Below the pieces are notes generated by a model. That model did no database searches. It was not told where the DNA came from and worked only from the letters and a program-made list of their open reading frames with translations. Below are positions 27,422 to 37,941 of a stretch of 64,000 nucleotides of DNA, in pieces. Origin of the DNA: Sphingomonas sp. SCN 67-18 (GTDB taxonomy: Bacteria; Pseudomonadota; Alphaproteobacteria; Sphingomonadales; Sphingomonadaceae); the NCBI RefSeq assembly GCF_001724715.1, contig NZ_MEFG01000012.1, forward strand, positions 62,001-126,000, in the 5' to 3' direction. A program made the position numbers and the translations under genes. Position 1 is the first letter of the stretch. Each line of letters opens with the position of its first letter.

Positions 27422-28476
27422 GCGGCGGAAAACCGGAAACCCTCGGCGGCCAGGCCGGGGCCGAAGGCCAGCGCAAGGCCATGGGCGGGCGGCGCGCCCC
27501 GCATCAGCCGCGCCAGCACGAACATCAAGGTGGCGGACGACATATTGCCATTCTCCCTCAGCACCGAGCGCGAGGCGTCGAGCGCGGCGGGGCCAAGCCC
27601 CAGCCCATGTTCGACCGCATCGAGTATCGATCGTCCGCCGGCATGGACCGCCCATCCGTCTATCGCTGCCACCGGCGTCTCGCCGATCAGCGCGCGGCGC
27701 ACCGGCGCCTCCGCCAGCGCCTCCGCGATCCGCCCCGGCACCTCGCCGGACAGGTGCATGGCAAAGCCCTGGTCGCCGATCGCCCAGCGGATCAGCCCGG
27801 CCGAATCGGGCAGGGTGAGGGCGAAGGGCGCATCCATGGCCAGCCCCGCTGGCTCCGCCGTCACCAGCGCGGCCGCCGCCCCGTCCCCGAATTGCAGCGC
27901 GGCGAGCAGCGGCTCGATCTCGCTCACATCCTGCAGGTGCAGGGTCGACAGCTCGACGGTGATCACCAGCACCCGCGCCGCCGGATCGGACCGGACGATG
28001 TGGCGGGCGCTGCGCAGCGCCGCGACCGCCGCATAACAGCCCATGAAACCGACCAGCAGCCGCTCAACATGCCCGCCCAGCCCCAGCCGATCCGCGACGA
28101 TCTGGTCGATCCCCGGCGCGACGAAGCCGGTGCAGCTGGCGACGACAAGGTGGGTGATGCCGTCTAGCTCGCCCTCCAGCGCCGCGACCGCATCCAGCGC
28201 CAGCACCGGCGCCGCCTCGGCATAAATCGTCATGCGCGCCGATGTCGGCGGCAACGCGGAGGCGGCGTAGAATCCGCCGGGGGAAACCGGCGATCCGCCC
28301 CCGTCCGTGGGCGCCAGCACCGACCAGCGATGGTCGATCCCCGCCCGCGCGGCCATGCGGTCGAACAGCGCCCGCGCGCGCGGATCGCCCAGCCGCTGCC
28401 GCGCCCATGCGATGAACGGCTGGTGGATATCCTGTGCGGGAATGGCCGTCCCGATGGCATTGATGAAAGCGGGCAC
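27418..28476 (-). CDS. Type III polyketide synthase
   Basis: Type III PKS enzymes are homodimeric ketosynthases that extend a starter acyl-CoA with malonyl-CoA and cyclise the chain. The catalytic triad is visible: Cys115 in VASCTGFVAPGID, His278 in WAVHAGG and Asn311 in ENGNMSSAT. The GTG at 28476 gives 352 residues and starts at the conserved first strand (PAFINAIGTAIP). ATG codons at 28530, 28542 and 28569 would add up to 31 residues and remain possible. Bacterial relatives make alkylresorcinols or alkylpyrones; the starter cannot be read from sequence. Confidence 0.92.
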   Translation of the reverse strand: MPAFINAIGTAIPAQDIHQPFIAWARQRLGDPRARALFDRMAARAGIDHRWSVLAPTDGGGSPVSPGGFYAASALPPTSARMTIYAEAAPVLALDAVAALEGELDGITHLVVASCTGFVAPGIDQIVADRLGLGGHVERLLVGFMGCYAAVAALRSARHIVRSDPAARVLVITVELSTLHLQDVSEIEPLLAALQFGDGAAAALVTAEPAGLAMDAPFALTLPDSAGLIRWAIGDQGFAMHLSGEVPGRIAEALAEAPVRRALIGETPVAAIDGWAVHAGGRSILDAVEHGLGLGPAALDASRSVLRENGNMSSATLMFVLARLMRGAPPAHGLALAFGPGLAAEGFRFSAA

Positions 28477-28644
28477 GCGACATTGTCCAGGCGGCAACCG
28501 GGCCGCGCCGTGGACGCGATAATGCCGCATTTCCAAAGGCATTGAAAGCGGAGGATGCGGGGCCGGCAAGCGGATGGCCGCGAGCCGACGGAGCGGGACG
28601 GTCTTACCTGTTCAACATCTTTGACGGCAGCTTCCGGACACCGG

Positions 28645-30408
28645 TTAAAGGCGATCCATTCTGAGCCAGCGCCGGTCGCCGAGCCAAGCTCGCGTGAGCG
28701 CCGCCTGGGCAGCCGCGGCCTCGGCGCGATGGCCGAGCGCGTGCTCGGTCTTGGTGAGACCATAGAGCGCCCACCCGTTATTCGGTGCGCGCGCCAGCGC
28801 GGTGCGGAATGCCGTGCGCGCCTCTTCGAACCGGCCGGCGCGGAAAAGGGCGGCGCCGAGCGACTGGTGCACGGGATAGTACCAATAGGGCGGCTCCATG
28901 TAGGGAATGCCCGCTTCGGTCGCGGCCGCGGCCTCGAAGGCCTCCACCGCCGCGTCAAGCCGGCCGGCGGCCAGCGCCCAGCGGCCCTGCGCGACTTGTT
29001 CGGCGAGGATCAGCAGGTCGCGCGCCGGAACGCCCTGATCGACCAGCGGCTGGACACTGGCCCCCGCCCTGATCGTGCGCAGGGCTGCGAGCTCGCGCTC
29101 GAATTCCGCCCGGTTCCGTGTGGCCGCCCGCGCCACCGCCCGCGCATAATGGCGGATCGCGACGACATAGGGCAGGCGGGCATCCGCCTCAGGCAGGGCG
29201 AGGATCTGCGCGGGCGCGGCGAACTGCGCGAAGGCCATATAAGGAGCGGCGTGGACCGGCTGAAGCCAGCCGAGCTGCACGGAGACGCTTGGGTCGAGGA
29301 GTTGCGCCAGCCGCCGCGCCTCGTTTGTCGCGGTCGCCATGTCGCCGGCCATCTGCGCCGAAGCGACGATGAAATGGACGTTATGCGGGTAATAGCCGAA
29401 CCGATAGGCGGGGTTCGGCCCGGCCGTCGCCAGATAGGCTTCGTCGGCCCGGATGGCGGCAATGTTGGTCCGGATGGAATCCGCGAAACGGCCCAGCCGG
29501 AAATAGATATGCGACGGCATATGCACGAGGTGGCCGGCGTTGGCGATATCCGAGGCGGCAAGCCGGTCGGCGGCTGCCTCGGCGCGGGCGGGATCGGTCG
29601 CTTCGAGCAGGTGGATGTAAAGATGCTGCGCCTGCGGATGCCCGGGGTTTCGCGCCAGCACTGCCTCGACCTGCCGGATCGCTTCGCCGATCCGCGGCTT
29701 CGGGGTACGCCCGTCCGCCTCCCAATAGTCCCAGGGCAAGGTGTTCATCGCGGCTTCGGCGGCGATCACGGCGACGTCATCGTCGGCGGGAAAACGTCCG
29801 GCGGCGACGTGCATCGCATCGGCATAGCCCGCCTCGGTCCCGGCGCGGTCGTCGCCAGCATACCGGCCCCGCAGCGCCTCGATCAGCGCCCGCTCCGTTG
29901 CCGAGGCGCCCGCGCGCAATGCCATCGCGCGAGAAACCGCCGCGCGCGCCTGGGGCAGCGCCTCGGGCGTCATCGGCGCGTTGATATTCGGGCCGAGGGC
30001 ATAGGCCTCGCCCCAGAAGCAGATCGCGCAGCCGGGATCGCGCCGTTGACCGGCCTGGAACTCGCCGATCGCCGCCTCGTGATTGAAACCATAAGCGAGC
30101 AGCAGTCCGCGCCGGACATGCTCGCGCACCGCCGGATCGGCGCTGGTCACCTCCAGCCGGATCGCATCCATGGCAGGAAAGGCGGAACCGGGCTCAGATG
30201 TCGTGCTCTGCGTGAACTGGGCAGCAAGGCGCAGCCGTGCTTTGAGTCCCCCCTCGCCGCCCGGGCGGCCGCACAGTCCGAGCGCGAGCCTGGTGGGGTC
30301 AAGCGCGGCAATCGTCTCGGATGAGATTGAACGCGCCGGGGAAGGCTGATCGCCCGTAAGGCCGACCGCGACGATGAACATGAAGGACGGCAGGACCAGC
30401 TTGTTCAT
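28645..30408 (-). CDS. Exported TPR-repeat protein
   Basis: This 587-residue protein has a signal peptide at the ATG at 30408 (MNKLVLPSFMFIVAVGLTG) and then helical repeats of TPR type, for example AHGHLVHMPSHIYFRLGRFADS-like segments and a clear C-terminal pair SLGAALFRAGRFEEARTAFRTAL. A cysteine pair (DPGCAICFWGEAYALGPNIN) lies near residue 130. Such proteins occur in many environmental bacteria; I do not know the function. It has no operon partner, and its upstream gap has 326 bases. Confidence 0.83.
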   Translation of the reverse strand: MNKLVLPSFMFIVAVGLTGDQPSPARSISSETIAALDPTRLALGLCGRPGGEGGLKARLRLAAQFTQSTTSEPGSAFPAMDAIRLEVTSADPAVREHVRRGLLLAYGFNHEAAIGEFQAGQRRDPGCAICFWGEAYALGPNINAPMTPEALPQARAAVSRAMALRAGASATERALIEALRGRYAGDDRAGTEAGYADAMHVAAGRFPADDDVAVIAAEAAMNTLPWDYWEADGRTPKPRIGEAIRQVEAVLARNPGHPQAQHLYIHLLEATDPARAEAAADRLAASDIANAGHLVHMPSHIYFRLGRFADSIRTNIAAIRADEAYLATAGPNPAYRFGYYPHNVHFIVASAQMAGDMATATNEARRLAQLLDPSVSVQLGWLQPVHAAPYMAFAQFAAPAQILALPEADARLPYVVAIRHYARAVARAATRNRAEFERELAALRTIRAGASVQPLVDQGVPARDLLILAEQVAQGRWALAAGRLDAAVEAFEAAAATEAGIPYMEPPYWYYPVHQSLGAALFRAGRFEEARTAFRTALARAPNNGWALYGLTKTEHALGHRAEAAAAQAALTRAWLGDRRWLRMDRL

Positions 30409-30734
30409 CGTGGCTTCCCCGTTGAAGCAATCGACTCGCCTGACGGTAAAGCACATCGCATCCCAAACCAAGCTCGGTTGGCCTTCCCGACAGCCGCGAC
30501 AACGGGCGCGTTGAAAATCGCCAGCCGCTCAAACGCAGCGAATAGGCCTTGGCGTTTTTCCTCGGTTACCGACCGGGTACATCCGGCCATTTCCGGACGC
30601 GCAAGTGCAATGGGTCGGAATCGCTGGCCCCATAGGCGTTCACGCTGCATTATCACCGGAAAAATACCAGAGAAGCGGACCCCGTAATCTCGATCCTGAA
30701 AGCGGGATGGAGCTGATTTATCTGGGAAAATCAT
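30409..30734. other. Intergenic gap without recognised gene
   Basis: This 326-base stretch lies between the TPR gene and the tRNA. I see no convincing reading frame, RNA gene, repeat or terminator in it. It should contain the promoter of the TPR gene (leftward). Confidence 0.6.
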
Positions 30735-30811
30735 TGGTCGGGGAGAGAGGATTCGAACCTCCGGCCCCTGCCTCCCGAAGGCAGTGCTCTACCAGGCTGA
30801 GCTACTCCCCG
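30735..30811 (-). tRNA. tRNA-Pro (anticodon CGG)
   Basis: The 77-base gene folds as a full cloverleaf on the minus strand. The acceptor stem is CGGGGAG/CTCCCCG, the D-arm contains AGCTCAGCCTGGTAGAGC, the anticodon stem is CTGCC/GGCAG with loop TTCGGGA (anticodon CGG), and the T-arm contains GGTTCGAATCC. The 3' CCA is encoded. It reads CCG proline codons, which are frequent in this GC-rich genome. Confidence 0.96.
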
Positions 30812-30902
30812 ACCGATCGGGCGGTGGACCGCCCGAGAAGCAGAGGCGGGTCTATAGATGGTGGATCGCGCGCTTACAAGCGGCTCATTTGCCTGCGGGG
30901 GA

Positions 30903-32204
30903 TCAATTGCCGCGCGCGGCGATCATTTCCGCGATGCCGGTGAATTTTTCACGTGGGCTGCCGGCGCGGGCGCGGGCGACTTCGGCGGCCTCGATCTTCT
31001 GCCAGTCGCGGAAGGTGACGATATCCACCTGCCGCGCATCGAGCAGCGCATCCAGCCCGGCGCGGCCGGCCTTGTCACCGCCGGCGCGGGTATCGGCGGC
31101 GATCGCGTCGACGATGGCATAGCCGTCCGGCCGGTTGGTGCCGATCGTCCCGGTCGGCCCGCGCCTCGCCCATCCGACGCAGTAGAGGCCGGGCAGGATC
31201 CGCCCCTCGTCATTGGCGAAGCGCCCGCGGCCATGTTCATAGGGCACGCCTTCGATGGGCGGGGTCCGATAGCCGATGCAGCTGACCACCAGCCCGCAAT
31301 CGATGCTGTACGTTTCGCCCGTGCCCACCGACCGCATATCCTCGGTCAGCCGGGTGCGTTCCACGATCATCCGCTCCACGCGGCCGTCGCCTTCGATGGC
31401 CACCGGCATGGCGTAGAAATCGAAATCGATCGTCACCGGCTTGGTGGAGGGCGGCAGCGCGGCGAATTCGCGCAGATGGCCGACGGCCTTGCGCATGCCC
31501 GGCTCCAGCAGCGCATCGTCCACCGGCGACGGGAAATCGGCCGGGTCGACGCGGGGCGCGGCGCGTTCGAGATGGCCCAGCTCGCCCAATTCCTTCGGCG
31601 TCATGGCAATCTGGTGCGGCCCGCGCCGGCCGAGCACGCTGATCTGCCGGATGGACGCATTGCCCAGCGCCTCGAAAGCATGGGCGACGATGTCCGATCC
31701 GACGAACTCCGTCGGCGCCTTGGCCAGGATTCGCGCCACGTCGAGCGCGACATTGCCGTTGCCGATGATCGCCGCGCCATGGGTGTCCAGCGGCGGGGCG
31801 AGGTCCGCATATTCGGGGTGGCCGTTATACCAGCCGACAAAGGCGGCGGAGCCGATCACGCCGGGCAGGTCGCTGCCCGGAATCTCCAGCGGCCTATCCG
31901 CCGGGGCGCCCGTCGCCAGCACGACGGCGTCGTAAAGCTCCATCAGTTCCGCGATGCTCACGTCCGGGCCGACGCTGACATTGCCGACAAAGCGGACATT
32001 GTCGCTCAGCGCCACCGTCTCGTAGCGCCGGGCGACCGCCTTGATCGACTGATGGTCCGGCGCGACGCCGAAACGGATGAGGCCATAGGGCACCGGCAGG
32101 CGGTCGATCACATCGACGCGGACGGCGTCCCCGAATGCCTTCTGGCATGCTTCAGCGGTGTAATAGCCCGCAGGCCCCGATCCGACGATGGCGATGTGAC
32201 GCAT
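30903..32204 (-). CDS. Ferredoxin/adrenodoxin-type NADP reductase (FprA-like)
   Basis: This 433-residue flavoprotein resembles adrenodoxin reductase and mycobacterial FprA, which transfer electrons between NADPH and ferredoxins. The FAD motif is IVGSGPAGYYTAEA (residues 6-19), followed by DRLPVPYGLIRFGVAPDHQ, the NADP-binding IIGNGNVALDVARIL and the C-terminal WARRGPTGTIGTNRPDG. No ferredoxin or P450 gene is adjacent. Confidence 0.93.
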   Translation of the reverse strand: MRHIAIVGSGPAGYYTAEACQKAFGDAVRVDVIDRLPVPYGLIRFGVAPDHQSIKAVARRYETVALSDNVRFVGNVSVGPDVSIAELMELYDAVVLATGAPADRPLEIPGSDLPGVIGSAAFVGWYNGHPEYADLAPPLDTHGAAIIGNGNVALDVARILAKAPTEFVGSDIVAHAFEALGNASIRQISVLGRRGPHQIAMTPKELGELGHLERAAPRVDPADFPSPVDDALLEPGMRKAVGHLREFAALPPSTKPVTIDFDFYAMPVAIEGDGRVERMIVERTRLTEDMRSVGTGETYSIDCGLVVSCIGYRTPPIEGVPYEHGRGRFANDEGRILPGLYCVGWARRGPTGTIGTNRPDGYAIVDAIAADTRAGGDKAGRAGLDALLDARQVDIVTFRDWQKIEAAEVARARAGSPREKFTGIAEMIAARGN

Positions 32205-32286
32205 AGGCTGGCCTCTCCCGCGTTTTGGGGGATGCTAGCAAGAAGCGCAGGCGTGGCAAGTCGGTTGAAATGGAAGCCGGAAACGG

Positions 32287-32325
32287 CCGGAGCGGCGGCC
32301 GGGCATGGCCCGCACGCCGCTCCGG
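32287..32325 (-). terminator. Hairpin downstream of the CsgG-like gene
   Basis: An 11-base perfect stem (32287-32297 with 32315-32325) encloses a loop that can itself pair. It lies 10 bases after the stop of the leftward CsgG-like gene. The following T-rich tail is weak, so termination is likely but not certain. Confidence 0.5.
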
Positions 32326-32334
32326 ATCCGGTCC

Positions 32335-33108
32335 TTATTTCGCCTTCGGCGCCGCCGCGGCGGCATTTTCCGGAAGGCCGCCCAGCTGGGTCACCAGCTT
32401 GGTATAGGCGTCGAGATAGGCGAGCACGATCACCTGGCCGATCTCGGTATTCTGGTAGCCACCGCCGCCGGCCGCGGCGAAACCGCTCATCCAGCCGGCC
32501 CCGCCGCCGCCGCCGAAGCTGAGGTCGGACTTGCGGGCATAGCCCTCGACCAGCGCCTCTTCCTCGGTGGTGCGGGCGTTGACGACGGAAAGCGTGACGT
32601 TCGCTTCCTTCTTCTTCACCGAAATGCCGCCGGCGAGAGCGCCGAGCGTCGACCGGCCAAGGAAGCCGCCCAGCACCGCGCCCACGGCGTTGCCGCCGGA
32701 ATTGCGGTTGGAGCTGACGATGTCGGGCTGCAGGAAATAATCCGCCGCCTTCACCTGGCCCTTGCCGAGGTTCGAGCCGGCCTGGAGTTCGCCGCTGTCG
32801 GCCATGGCGCGTTCCATATTGCGGCTGGCCATGCTGCGTCCGCGGTTGACCAGGCCGAAACAGCCGGATTTCTGAACGAAAACCTTGATGATGGCTTCCG
32901 GGCTGCCCAGATTCAGTTCGCGCCACCACTGGTTGTCGGGATCGACGATCGCGATGGTGCCGAGCCGCTTGGTGCAGATCGGAATTTCCTGCTGGCCCTT
33001 GTCCTGCGCCTGACGGCCGGATGAGCCCTTGCTGCTCTGTGCCAGAGCCGGTCCGGCCGAAAGCGCGACCGCGCCGGCCAGAAGAATCGCAATTGCTTGT
33101 TTACGCAC
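32335..33108 (-). CDS. CsgG/HfaB-like exported protein
   Basis: The 257-residue product has a signal peptide (RKQAIAILLAGAVALSAGPALAQ) and a CsgG-like domain with GTIAIVDPDNQWW and GRSMASRNMERAMADSGELQ; CsgG relatives form secretion channels or envelope assemblies. Unlike CsgG it has no lipobox Cys, so it is probably soluble in the periplasm or embedded differently. The GTG at 33108 is chosen because AGGGGGA lies eight bases upstream and the signal peptide starts there. Gly-rich segments (GGGGGAGW) occur near residue 200. Confidence 0.75.
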   Translation of the reverse strand: MRKQAIAILLAGAVALSAGPALAQSSKGSSGRQAQDKGQQEIPICTKRLGTIAIVDPDNQWWRELNLGSPEAIIKVFVQKSGCFGLVNRGRSMASRNMERAMADSGELQAGSNLGKGQVKAADYFLQPDIVSSNRNSGGNAVGAVLGGFLGRSTLGALAGGISVKKKEANVTLSVVNARTTEEEALVEGYARKSDLSFGGGGGAGWMSGFAAAGGGGYQNTEIGQVIVLAYLDAYTKLVTQLGGLPENAAAAAPKAK

Positions 33109-33316
33109 CTTTTGTCCCCCTGCCTCGCGATCGAGGCGCCCACCGCCGTGCCTTGCATTTTTGCGCGAGTGCACGTGGTTCCAATACTGTGCGACCTTGC
33201 CTGCTTATCTCGCAACGCCGGGTCGAGTTCAAGCGGCGATCGACGGTTGGCTTTGGCAAGTCGCGCGCGCGATGCTATCGGCGGCGGCCACTCCTTGCCC
33301 GAAAGCGTAGAATCCA

Positions 33317-35125
33317 TTGTCGACCCCGCTGAACAAGATTCGGAATTTCTCGATCATCGCGCATATCGACCATGGCAAATCGACCCTGGCCGATCGCCTG
33401 ATCCAGACCACCGGCGGCCTTTCCGAACGGGAAATGTCCGCCCAGGTGCTGGACAATATGGATATCGAGAAGGAACGCGGCATCACCATCAAGGCGCAGA
33501 CCGTGCGCCTGAACTACACGGCCGCCGACGGCGAGACCTATGAGCTGAACCTGATGGACACGCCGGGCCATGTCGACTTCGCCTATGAGGTGTCGCGCAG
33601 CCTGGCCGCGTGCGAGGGCGCGCTGCTGGTGGTGGACGCGGCGCAGGGCGTGGAGGCGCAGACGCTGGCCAACGTCTATCAGTCGATCGAGCACGACCAT
33701 GAGATCGTGCCGGTCATCAACAAGATCGACCTGCCCGCCGCCGAGCCGGAAAAGGTGCGCGCGGAAATAGAGGACGTCATTGGCCTCGACGCATCGGAGG
33801 CGGTGCTGGCCAGCGCCAAATCCGGCATCGGCATCGGCGAGATACTGGAACAGATCGTCACCAAGATCCCGCCGCCAAAGGGGGACCGCGACGCCCCGCT
33901 GAAGGCGATGCTGGTCGACAGCTGGTACGACCCCTATCTGGGCGTCGTCATCCTCATCCGCGTCGTCGACGGGGTGATCAAAAAGGGCCAGCAGATCAAG
34001 TTCATGGCCACCGGCACCCAGCATCTGGTGGACCGGGTGGGCTGCATGCGCCCCAAGATCGAACCGCTGCCGGAGCTTGGCGCGGGCGAAATCGGCTTCA
34101 TCACCGCGCAGATCAAGGAAGTGGCGCAGACCGCCGTCGGCGACACCATCACCGATGCAAAACGCCCCGCCGCCGAGCCGCTGCCCGGGTTCAAGGAAGT
34201 GCAGCCGGTGGTGTTCTGCGGCCTGTTTCCGGTCGACGCCAATGATTTCGAGAAGCTGCGCGAAAGCATCTCCAAGCTGCGGCTGAACGACGCCAGCTTC
34301 AGTTTCGAGATGGAGACGTCCGCCGCGCTGGGCTTTGGCTTCCGCTGCGGGTTCCTGGGGCTGCTGCATCTGGAGATCATCCAGGAGCGGCTGACCCGCG
34401 AATATGATCTGGACCTGATCACCACCGCGCCCAGCGTGGTCTATCATGTCGCGCTCAACCATGGCGGCGGCGTGATCGAGCTGCACAACCCCGCCGACAT
34501 GCCGGACCCGAGCCGCATCGAGAGCATCGACGAGCCGTGGATCGAGGCGACCATCTATGTGCCCGACGAATATCTCGGGCCGATCCTGAAACTGTGCCAG
34601 GACCGGCGCGGCATCCAGAAGAACCTGACCTATGTCGGCGGGCGGGCGCAGCTCACCTACGAACTGCCGCTGAACGAGGTGGTGTTCGATTTCTACGACC
34701 GGCTGAAATCGATCAGCCGGGGCTATGCCTCGTTCGACTATCACCAGATCGGCCACCGGCAGGGCGATCTGGTGAAGATGAACATATTGGTCAATTCCGA
34801 GCCGGTGGACGCGCTGAGCATGATCGTCCACCGCGCCGCCGCCGAAGCGCGCGGGCGGCACATGTGCGAGCGGCTGAAGGACCTCATCCCCCGCCATCTG
34901 TTCAAGATTCCGGTGCAGGCGGCGATCGGCGGCAAGGTGATCGCCCGCGAAACCATTGCCGCGATGCGCAAGGACGTGACCGCCAAATGCTATGGCGGCG
35001 ACATCAGCCGCAAGCGCAAGCTGCTCGACAAGCAGAAAGAGGGCAAGAAGCGGATGCGCGAATATGGCAGCGTCAGCATTCCGCAGGAGGCCTTCATCGC
35101 CGCGCTGAGGATGGGCGAGGAATAA
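33317..35125 (+). CDS. lepA: Translation elongation factor 4 (LepA)
   Basis: LepA is a ribosome-dependent GTPase that helps translation under stress or subunit maturation. The G1 motif AHIDHGKST is at residues 15-23; DTPGHVDF and NKIDLP follow, and the C-terminal LepA domain ends with [18 protein letters not shown]. At 602 residues it is full length. The start codon is TTG: an in-frame stop lies six bases upstream, and family proteins begin exactly here ([13 protein letters not shown]). Confidence 0.96.
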   Translation: MSTPLNKIRNFSIIAHIDHGKSTLADRLIQTTGGLSEREMSAQVLDNMDIEKERGITIKAQTVRLNYTAADGETYELNLMDTPGHVDFAYEVSRSLAACEGALLVVDAAQGVEAQTLANVYQSIEHDHEIVPVINKIDLPAAEPEKVRAEIEDVIGLDASEAVLASAKSGIGIGEILEQIVTKIPPPKGDRDAPLKAMLVDSWYDPYLGVVILIRVVDGVIKKGQQIKFMATGTQHLVDRVGCMRPKIEPLPELGAGEIGFITAQIKEVAQTAVGDTITDAKRPAAEPLPGFKEVQPVVFCGLFPVDANDFEKLRESISKLRLNDASFSFEMETSAALGFGFRCGFLGLLHLEIIQERLTREYDLDLITTAPSVVYHVALNHGGGVIELHNPADMPDPSRIESIDEPWIEATIYVPDEYLGPILKLCQDRRGIQKNLTYVGGRAQLTYELPLNEVVFDFYDRLKSISRGYASFDYHQIGHRQGDLVKMNILVNSEPVDALSMIVHRAAAEARGRHMCERLKDLIPRHLFKIPVQAAIGGKVIARETIAAMRKDVTAKCYGGDISRKRKLLDKQKEGKKRMREYGSVSIPQEAFIAALRMGEE

Positions 35126-35137
35126 CCCCCGCCCGCA

Positions 35138-36424
35138 TCAGTGCCCGGCGATGTGGCGCTCCAGCGCGTCGGACGCCGCGCCCGCCGCCGCCCACAGATC
35201 GGGCGTCAGCAGGTCGGCGGGGGCGATGCGGTCCGGCCACCAGCGATCGACCAGCGCCTGCAGCCCGTCTATCCGCGCCTCGCTGAGCAGGAAGGCCGGG
35301 TCTACGCCGTCCAGCGCGGCGCGCGGCATCGGCACGCGCAGCCGCAGGCAGGCCGGGCCGCCGCCATTGCGCATGCTGCCGCGCACGTCGACGACGATGG
35401 CGCGGCGGACCGGGTTGTCGCCTGCCAATATCCGTTCCACCGCCGCCCAGGCGCGGCCATGGTCCTTCACCTCGCGCGGCAGGATGAGCGCGGCGCCGCC
35501 TTCCGGCAGGCTCACCAGCTGCGAATTGAACAAATAGGTCTTCACCGCCTCGTCCAGCCCGATGCCGTCGATGCGGATCAGGTGCAGGCCGGGCATCGCG
35601 GCGCTCATCTGCGCTTCGGCCGCCGCGCCGTCCTCGAATGCGTCGGCGTGGAACAGCACCACCGTCTCGTTGGCGACGGCGACGACATCATTGTGGAAAG
35701 CGCCTGCCTGCACCGCGCGCCCGGCCTGCGGCAGGAACAGCGCGCCGCCCGGCTTCAGCCCGGCAAGCCGGGCCACGGCCTCGCCCGCGCGGCGGCTCTG
35801 CCGGGCCGGGAAATCGCCTTGCTGTGCCTCGCCATAGACGAAGATGTTGACGCCGGCCGCGCCATGGGCCGGGGCGATCCGCATATGGTTGGCCGCGCCT
35901 TCATCGCCCAGGTGCCGCGCCGGGCGCAGCGGGGGGTGGACGGCAAAGCGGGCGCTGTCGCGGAACACGCGGGCCAGCATGGCGAAGGTCTCGTCCGCCT
36001 CGACGGCGCGGTGCATCATCGTCGCCAGATTGGCGGTGACCAGATGGACCCGGCCGTCGCCGCTGTCCGGCGCGGCGATCACCGTGGCGGCATTGGCCGT
36101 CCACATCGACGAGGCGGAACTGAGCCTGACCAGCAGGGCGGGGTCTTCCCGCGCCGCCTGCGCGCAGCGTTCCGCGGGCGATCCGCCAAAGCCCAGCGCC
36201 GCCAGCCGGTCCGCCGCGGGCCGCCGCTGGGGCGGGAAAAAGCCCTGCACCAGCCCCAGCCGGATCAGCTGGCGCATTTTTTCCAGCCCCTCTATCGCCG
36301 CCGCGCGCGGCTGGGATTCGCTGCCGCCGTTGAGCGCGCTTGCCACATTGCCGGGGGACAGCGCGGCGAAATTATGGGTGGGGCCGACCAGCCCGTCGAA
36401 ATTGACCTCGATATGGTCGCTCAT
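35138..36424 (-). CDS. astB: N-succinylarginine dihydrolase AstB
   Basis: AstB converts N2-succinylarginine to succinylornithine, CO2 and ammonia, step 2 of the arginine succinyltransferase pathway. It starts [23 protein letters not shown] as in the family. The expected triad is present: Glu175 (GDEGAANH), His244 (FHNDV) and Cys359 (NGGGPACLR). The ATG at 36424 overlaps the astD stop by four bases and gives 428 residues. It marks the left end of the catabolic island. Confidence 0.95.
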   Translation of the reverse strand: MSDHIEVNFDGLVGPTHNFAALSPGNVASALNGGSESQPRAAAIEGLEKMRQLIRLGLVQGFFPPQRRPAADRLAALGFGGSPAERCAQAAREDPALLVRLSSASSMWTANAATVIAAPDSGDGRVHLVTANLATMMHRAVEADETFAMLARVFRDSARFAVHPPLRPARHLGDEGAANHMRIAPAHGAAGVNIFVYGEAQQGDFPARQSRRAGEAVARLAGLKPGGALFLPQAGRAVQAGAFHNDVVAVANETVVLFHADAFEDGAAAEAQMSAAMPGLHLIRIDGIGLDEAVKTYLFNSQLVSLPEGGAALILPREVKDHGRAWAAVERILAGDNPVRRAIVVDVRGSMRNGGGPACLRLRVPMPRAALDGVDPAFLLSEARIDGLQALVDRWWPDRIAPADLLTPDLWAAAGAASDALERHIAGH

Positions 36425-37848
36425 CGCGCGCCGCCATCCAGATAGGCGCTCAGGTCCGGCGCGGCGCCGGCCAGCGACGCGGCCTCCGCGCTGGCCACCG
36501 GATAGGCGCAATAATCGGCGGCGTACCAGGCGCTCGGCCGGTGGTTGCCCGACGCACCGGTGCCGCCGAACGGCATGTTGGAGGCCGCGCCGTTGGTCGG
36601 CCGGTTGCGGTTGACCACCCCCGCGCGCGAGCGGGCGAGGAAACGCGCCCACAAGGCGTCGTCCGCGCTCAGCAGCGCGGCGGACAGGCCGTAGGCGGTG
36701 CGGTTTGCCGTGGCGATCGCGGTTTCGAAATCGGGGACGCGGAACAGCTGGAGCACGGGCCCGAAAATCTCCTCGTCGTCGCGCGCGGCCTCGCTCATGT
36801 CGATCAGCACCGGCGCGCGGAACGCCCGGCCGGGCAGCGCGGCGGGCGCATCGCCCAGCAGCGTGCCGCCCTGCGTGGTCAGCCGCTCAATGCCCCGGTC
36901 CACCGCCGCCGCCGCATCGGCGGAGATCAGCGACCCCATGAAGGGTTGCGGGTCCGCGTCCCACCGCCCGATCCGCAGCCGCGCGGCCAGGGCCAGCGTG
37001 GCGTCGACCGTCGCACGGCCCTCTGCACTGTCCGGCACGATCAGCCGGCGCGCGCAGGAGCAACGCTGCCCCGCCGTCAGGAAGGCGGACTGGACGATGG
37101 CCGCCGCCGCCGTCTCGGCATCGCCGTCCCACGCGATCAGGGGGTTGTTTCCGCCCAGTTCGAGCGCCAGCATGAAGCCCGGCCGCCCGGCGAAATGCTG
37201 CTGGAAATGCAACCCGGCGCGCGCCGACCCGGTGAACAGCAGGCCGTCTATCGCGCAATCGACCAGCGCCGCGCCGGTTTCCCGGCCGCCCTGGACGAGT
37301 TCCAGCACGCCATCCGGCAGCCCGGCCTCGCGCCACAGGCGGACCAGCATCTCGCCCACCGCCGGGGTCAGTTCGGACGGCTTGAACACCAGCGCATTGC
37401 CGGCCAGCAGCGCGGGGATGATGTGGCCGCTGGGCAGGTGGGCGGGGAAGTTGAACGGCCCCAGCACCGCCAGCACGCCGTGCGGGCGATGCCGCAGCAC
37501 GCTTTCGCCAAAGGCGGCGGGGGAACGGCGTTCGCCCGCGCGCTCGGCCTGCGCGGCGATGGAGATGTCCACCTTGCCGGCGACGCCCGCCGCCTCGGTG
37601 CGGGTTTCCCAGAGCGGTTTCCCGGTTTCCCGCGCGATCAGCGTCGCCAGTTTCCCGGCATCGCCACGCACCAGATCGCCGAAGCGCCGGGCGACGGCGA
37701 TGCGCTCGTCCAGCGGCGTTTCCGCCCAGCCGGGCTGGGCCGCGCGCGCCCGCGCCACCGCGGCGGCGCAGGCGGCCGCGCTGTCGGCCCGCCCCTCCCA
37801 AACCAGGCTGTCGTCCGATGGACAGGTCGATCTGAAAGGGACGTCCAC
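36421..37848 (-). CDS. astD: Succinylglutamate-semialdehyde dehydrogenase AstD
   Basis: AstD oxidises succinylglutamate semialdehyde to succinylglutamate, step 4 of the AST pathway. The aldehyde dehydrogenase catalytic residues are Glu230 (LELGGNNP) and Cys263 (GQRCSCARR), with the [12 protein letters not shown] motif. It has 475 residues and a GTG start. A regulon palindrome (37871-37886) lies 22 bases upstream. Confidence 0.94.
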   Translation of the reverse strand: MDVPFRSTCPSDDSLVWEGRADSAAACAAAVARARAAQPGWAETPLDERIAVARRFGDLVRGDAGKLATLIARETGKPLWETRTEAAGVAGKVDISIAAQAERAGERRSPAAFGESVLRHRPHGVLAVLGPFNFPAHLPSGHIIPALLAGNALVFKPSELTPAVGEMLVRLWREAGLPDGVLELVQGGRETGAALVDCAIDGLLFTGSARAGLHFQQHFAGRPGFMLALELGGNNPLIAWDGDAETAAAAIVQSAFLTAGQRCSCARRLIVPDSAEGRATVDATLALAARLRIGRWDADPQPFMGSLISADAAAAVDRGIERLTTQGGTLLGDAPAALPGRAFRAPVLIDMSEAARDDEEIFGPVLQLFRVPDFETAIATANRTAYGLSAALLSADDALWARFLARSRAGVVNRNRPTNGAASNMPFGGTGASGNHRPSAWYAADYCAYPVASAEAASLAGAAPDLSAYLDGGAR

Positions 37849-37870
37849 GATTGCACTCCTCGGCCAATGA

Positions 37871-37886
37871 TGTCACATTTCTAACA
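37871..37886 (-). promoter_or_regulatory. Island operator site 1 (astD/lysR gap)
   Basis: TGTTAGAAATGTGACA (read on the minus strand) fits TGTYA-N6-TNACA. It is 22 bases before the astD start and 55 before the lysR start, so it could act on both. One of six such sites in the island. Confidence 0.7.
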
Positions 37887-37941
37887 GCCTCGATCCGCTC
37901 ATTTCCAACGAGATTGCGGCAATTGCTTATGAGGATATGGA

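Noticed and set aside
30735-30811. tRNA-Pro as an integration site of a mobile element
   Set aside because: No integrase, no direct repeat of the tRNA end and no foreign gene block next to it.
30943-30958. CACGTG inside a TTTTTCACGTGGGC context as a fourth parS
   Set aside because: Only the central CACGTG and a few flanking bases match; the outer TGTT/AACA arms are missing. CACGTG occurrences near 6987 and 33172 fail for the same reason.
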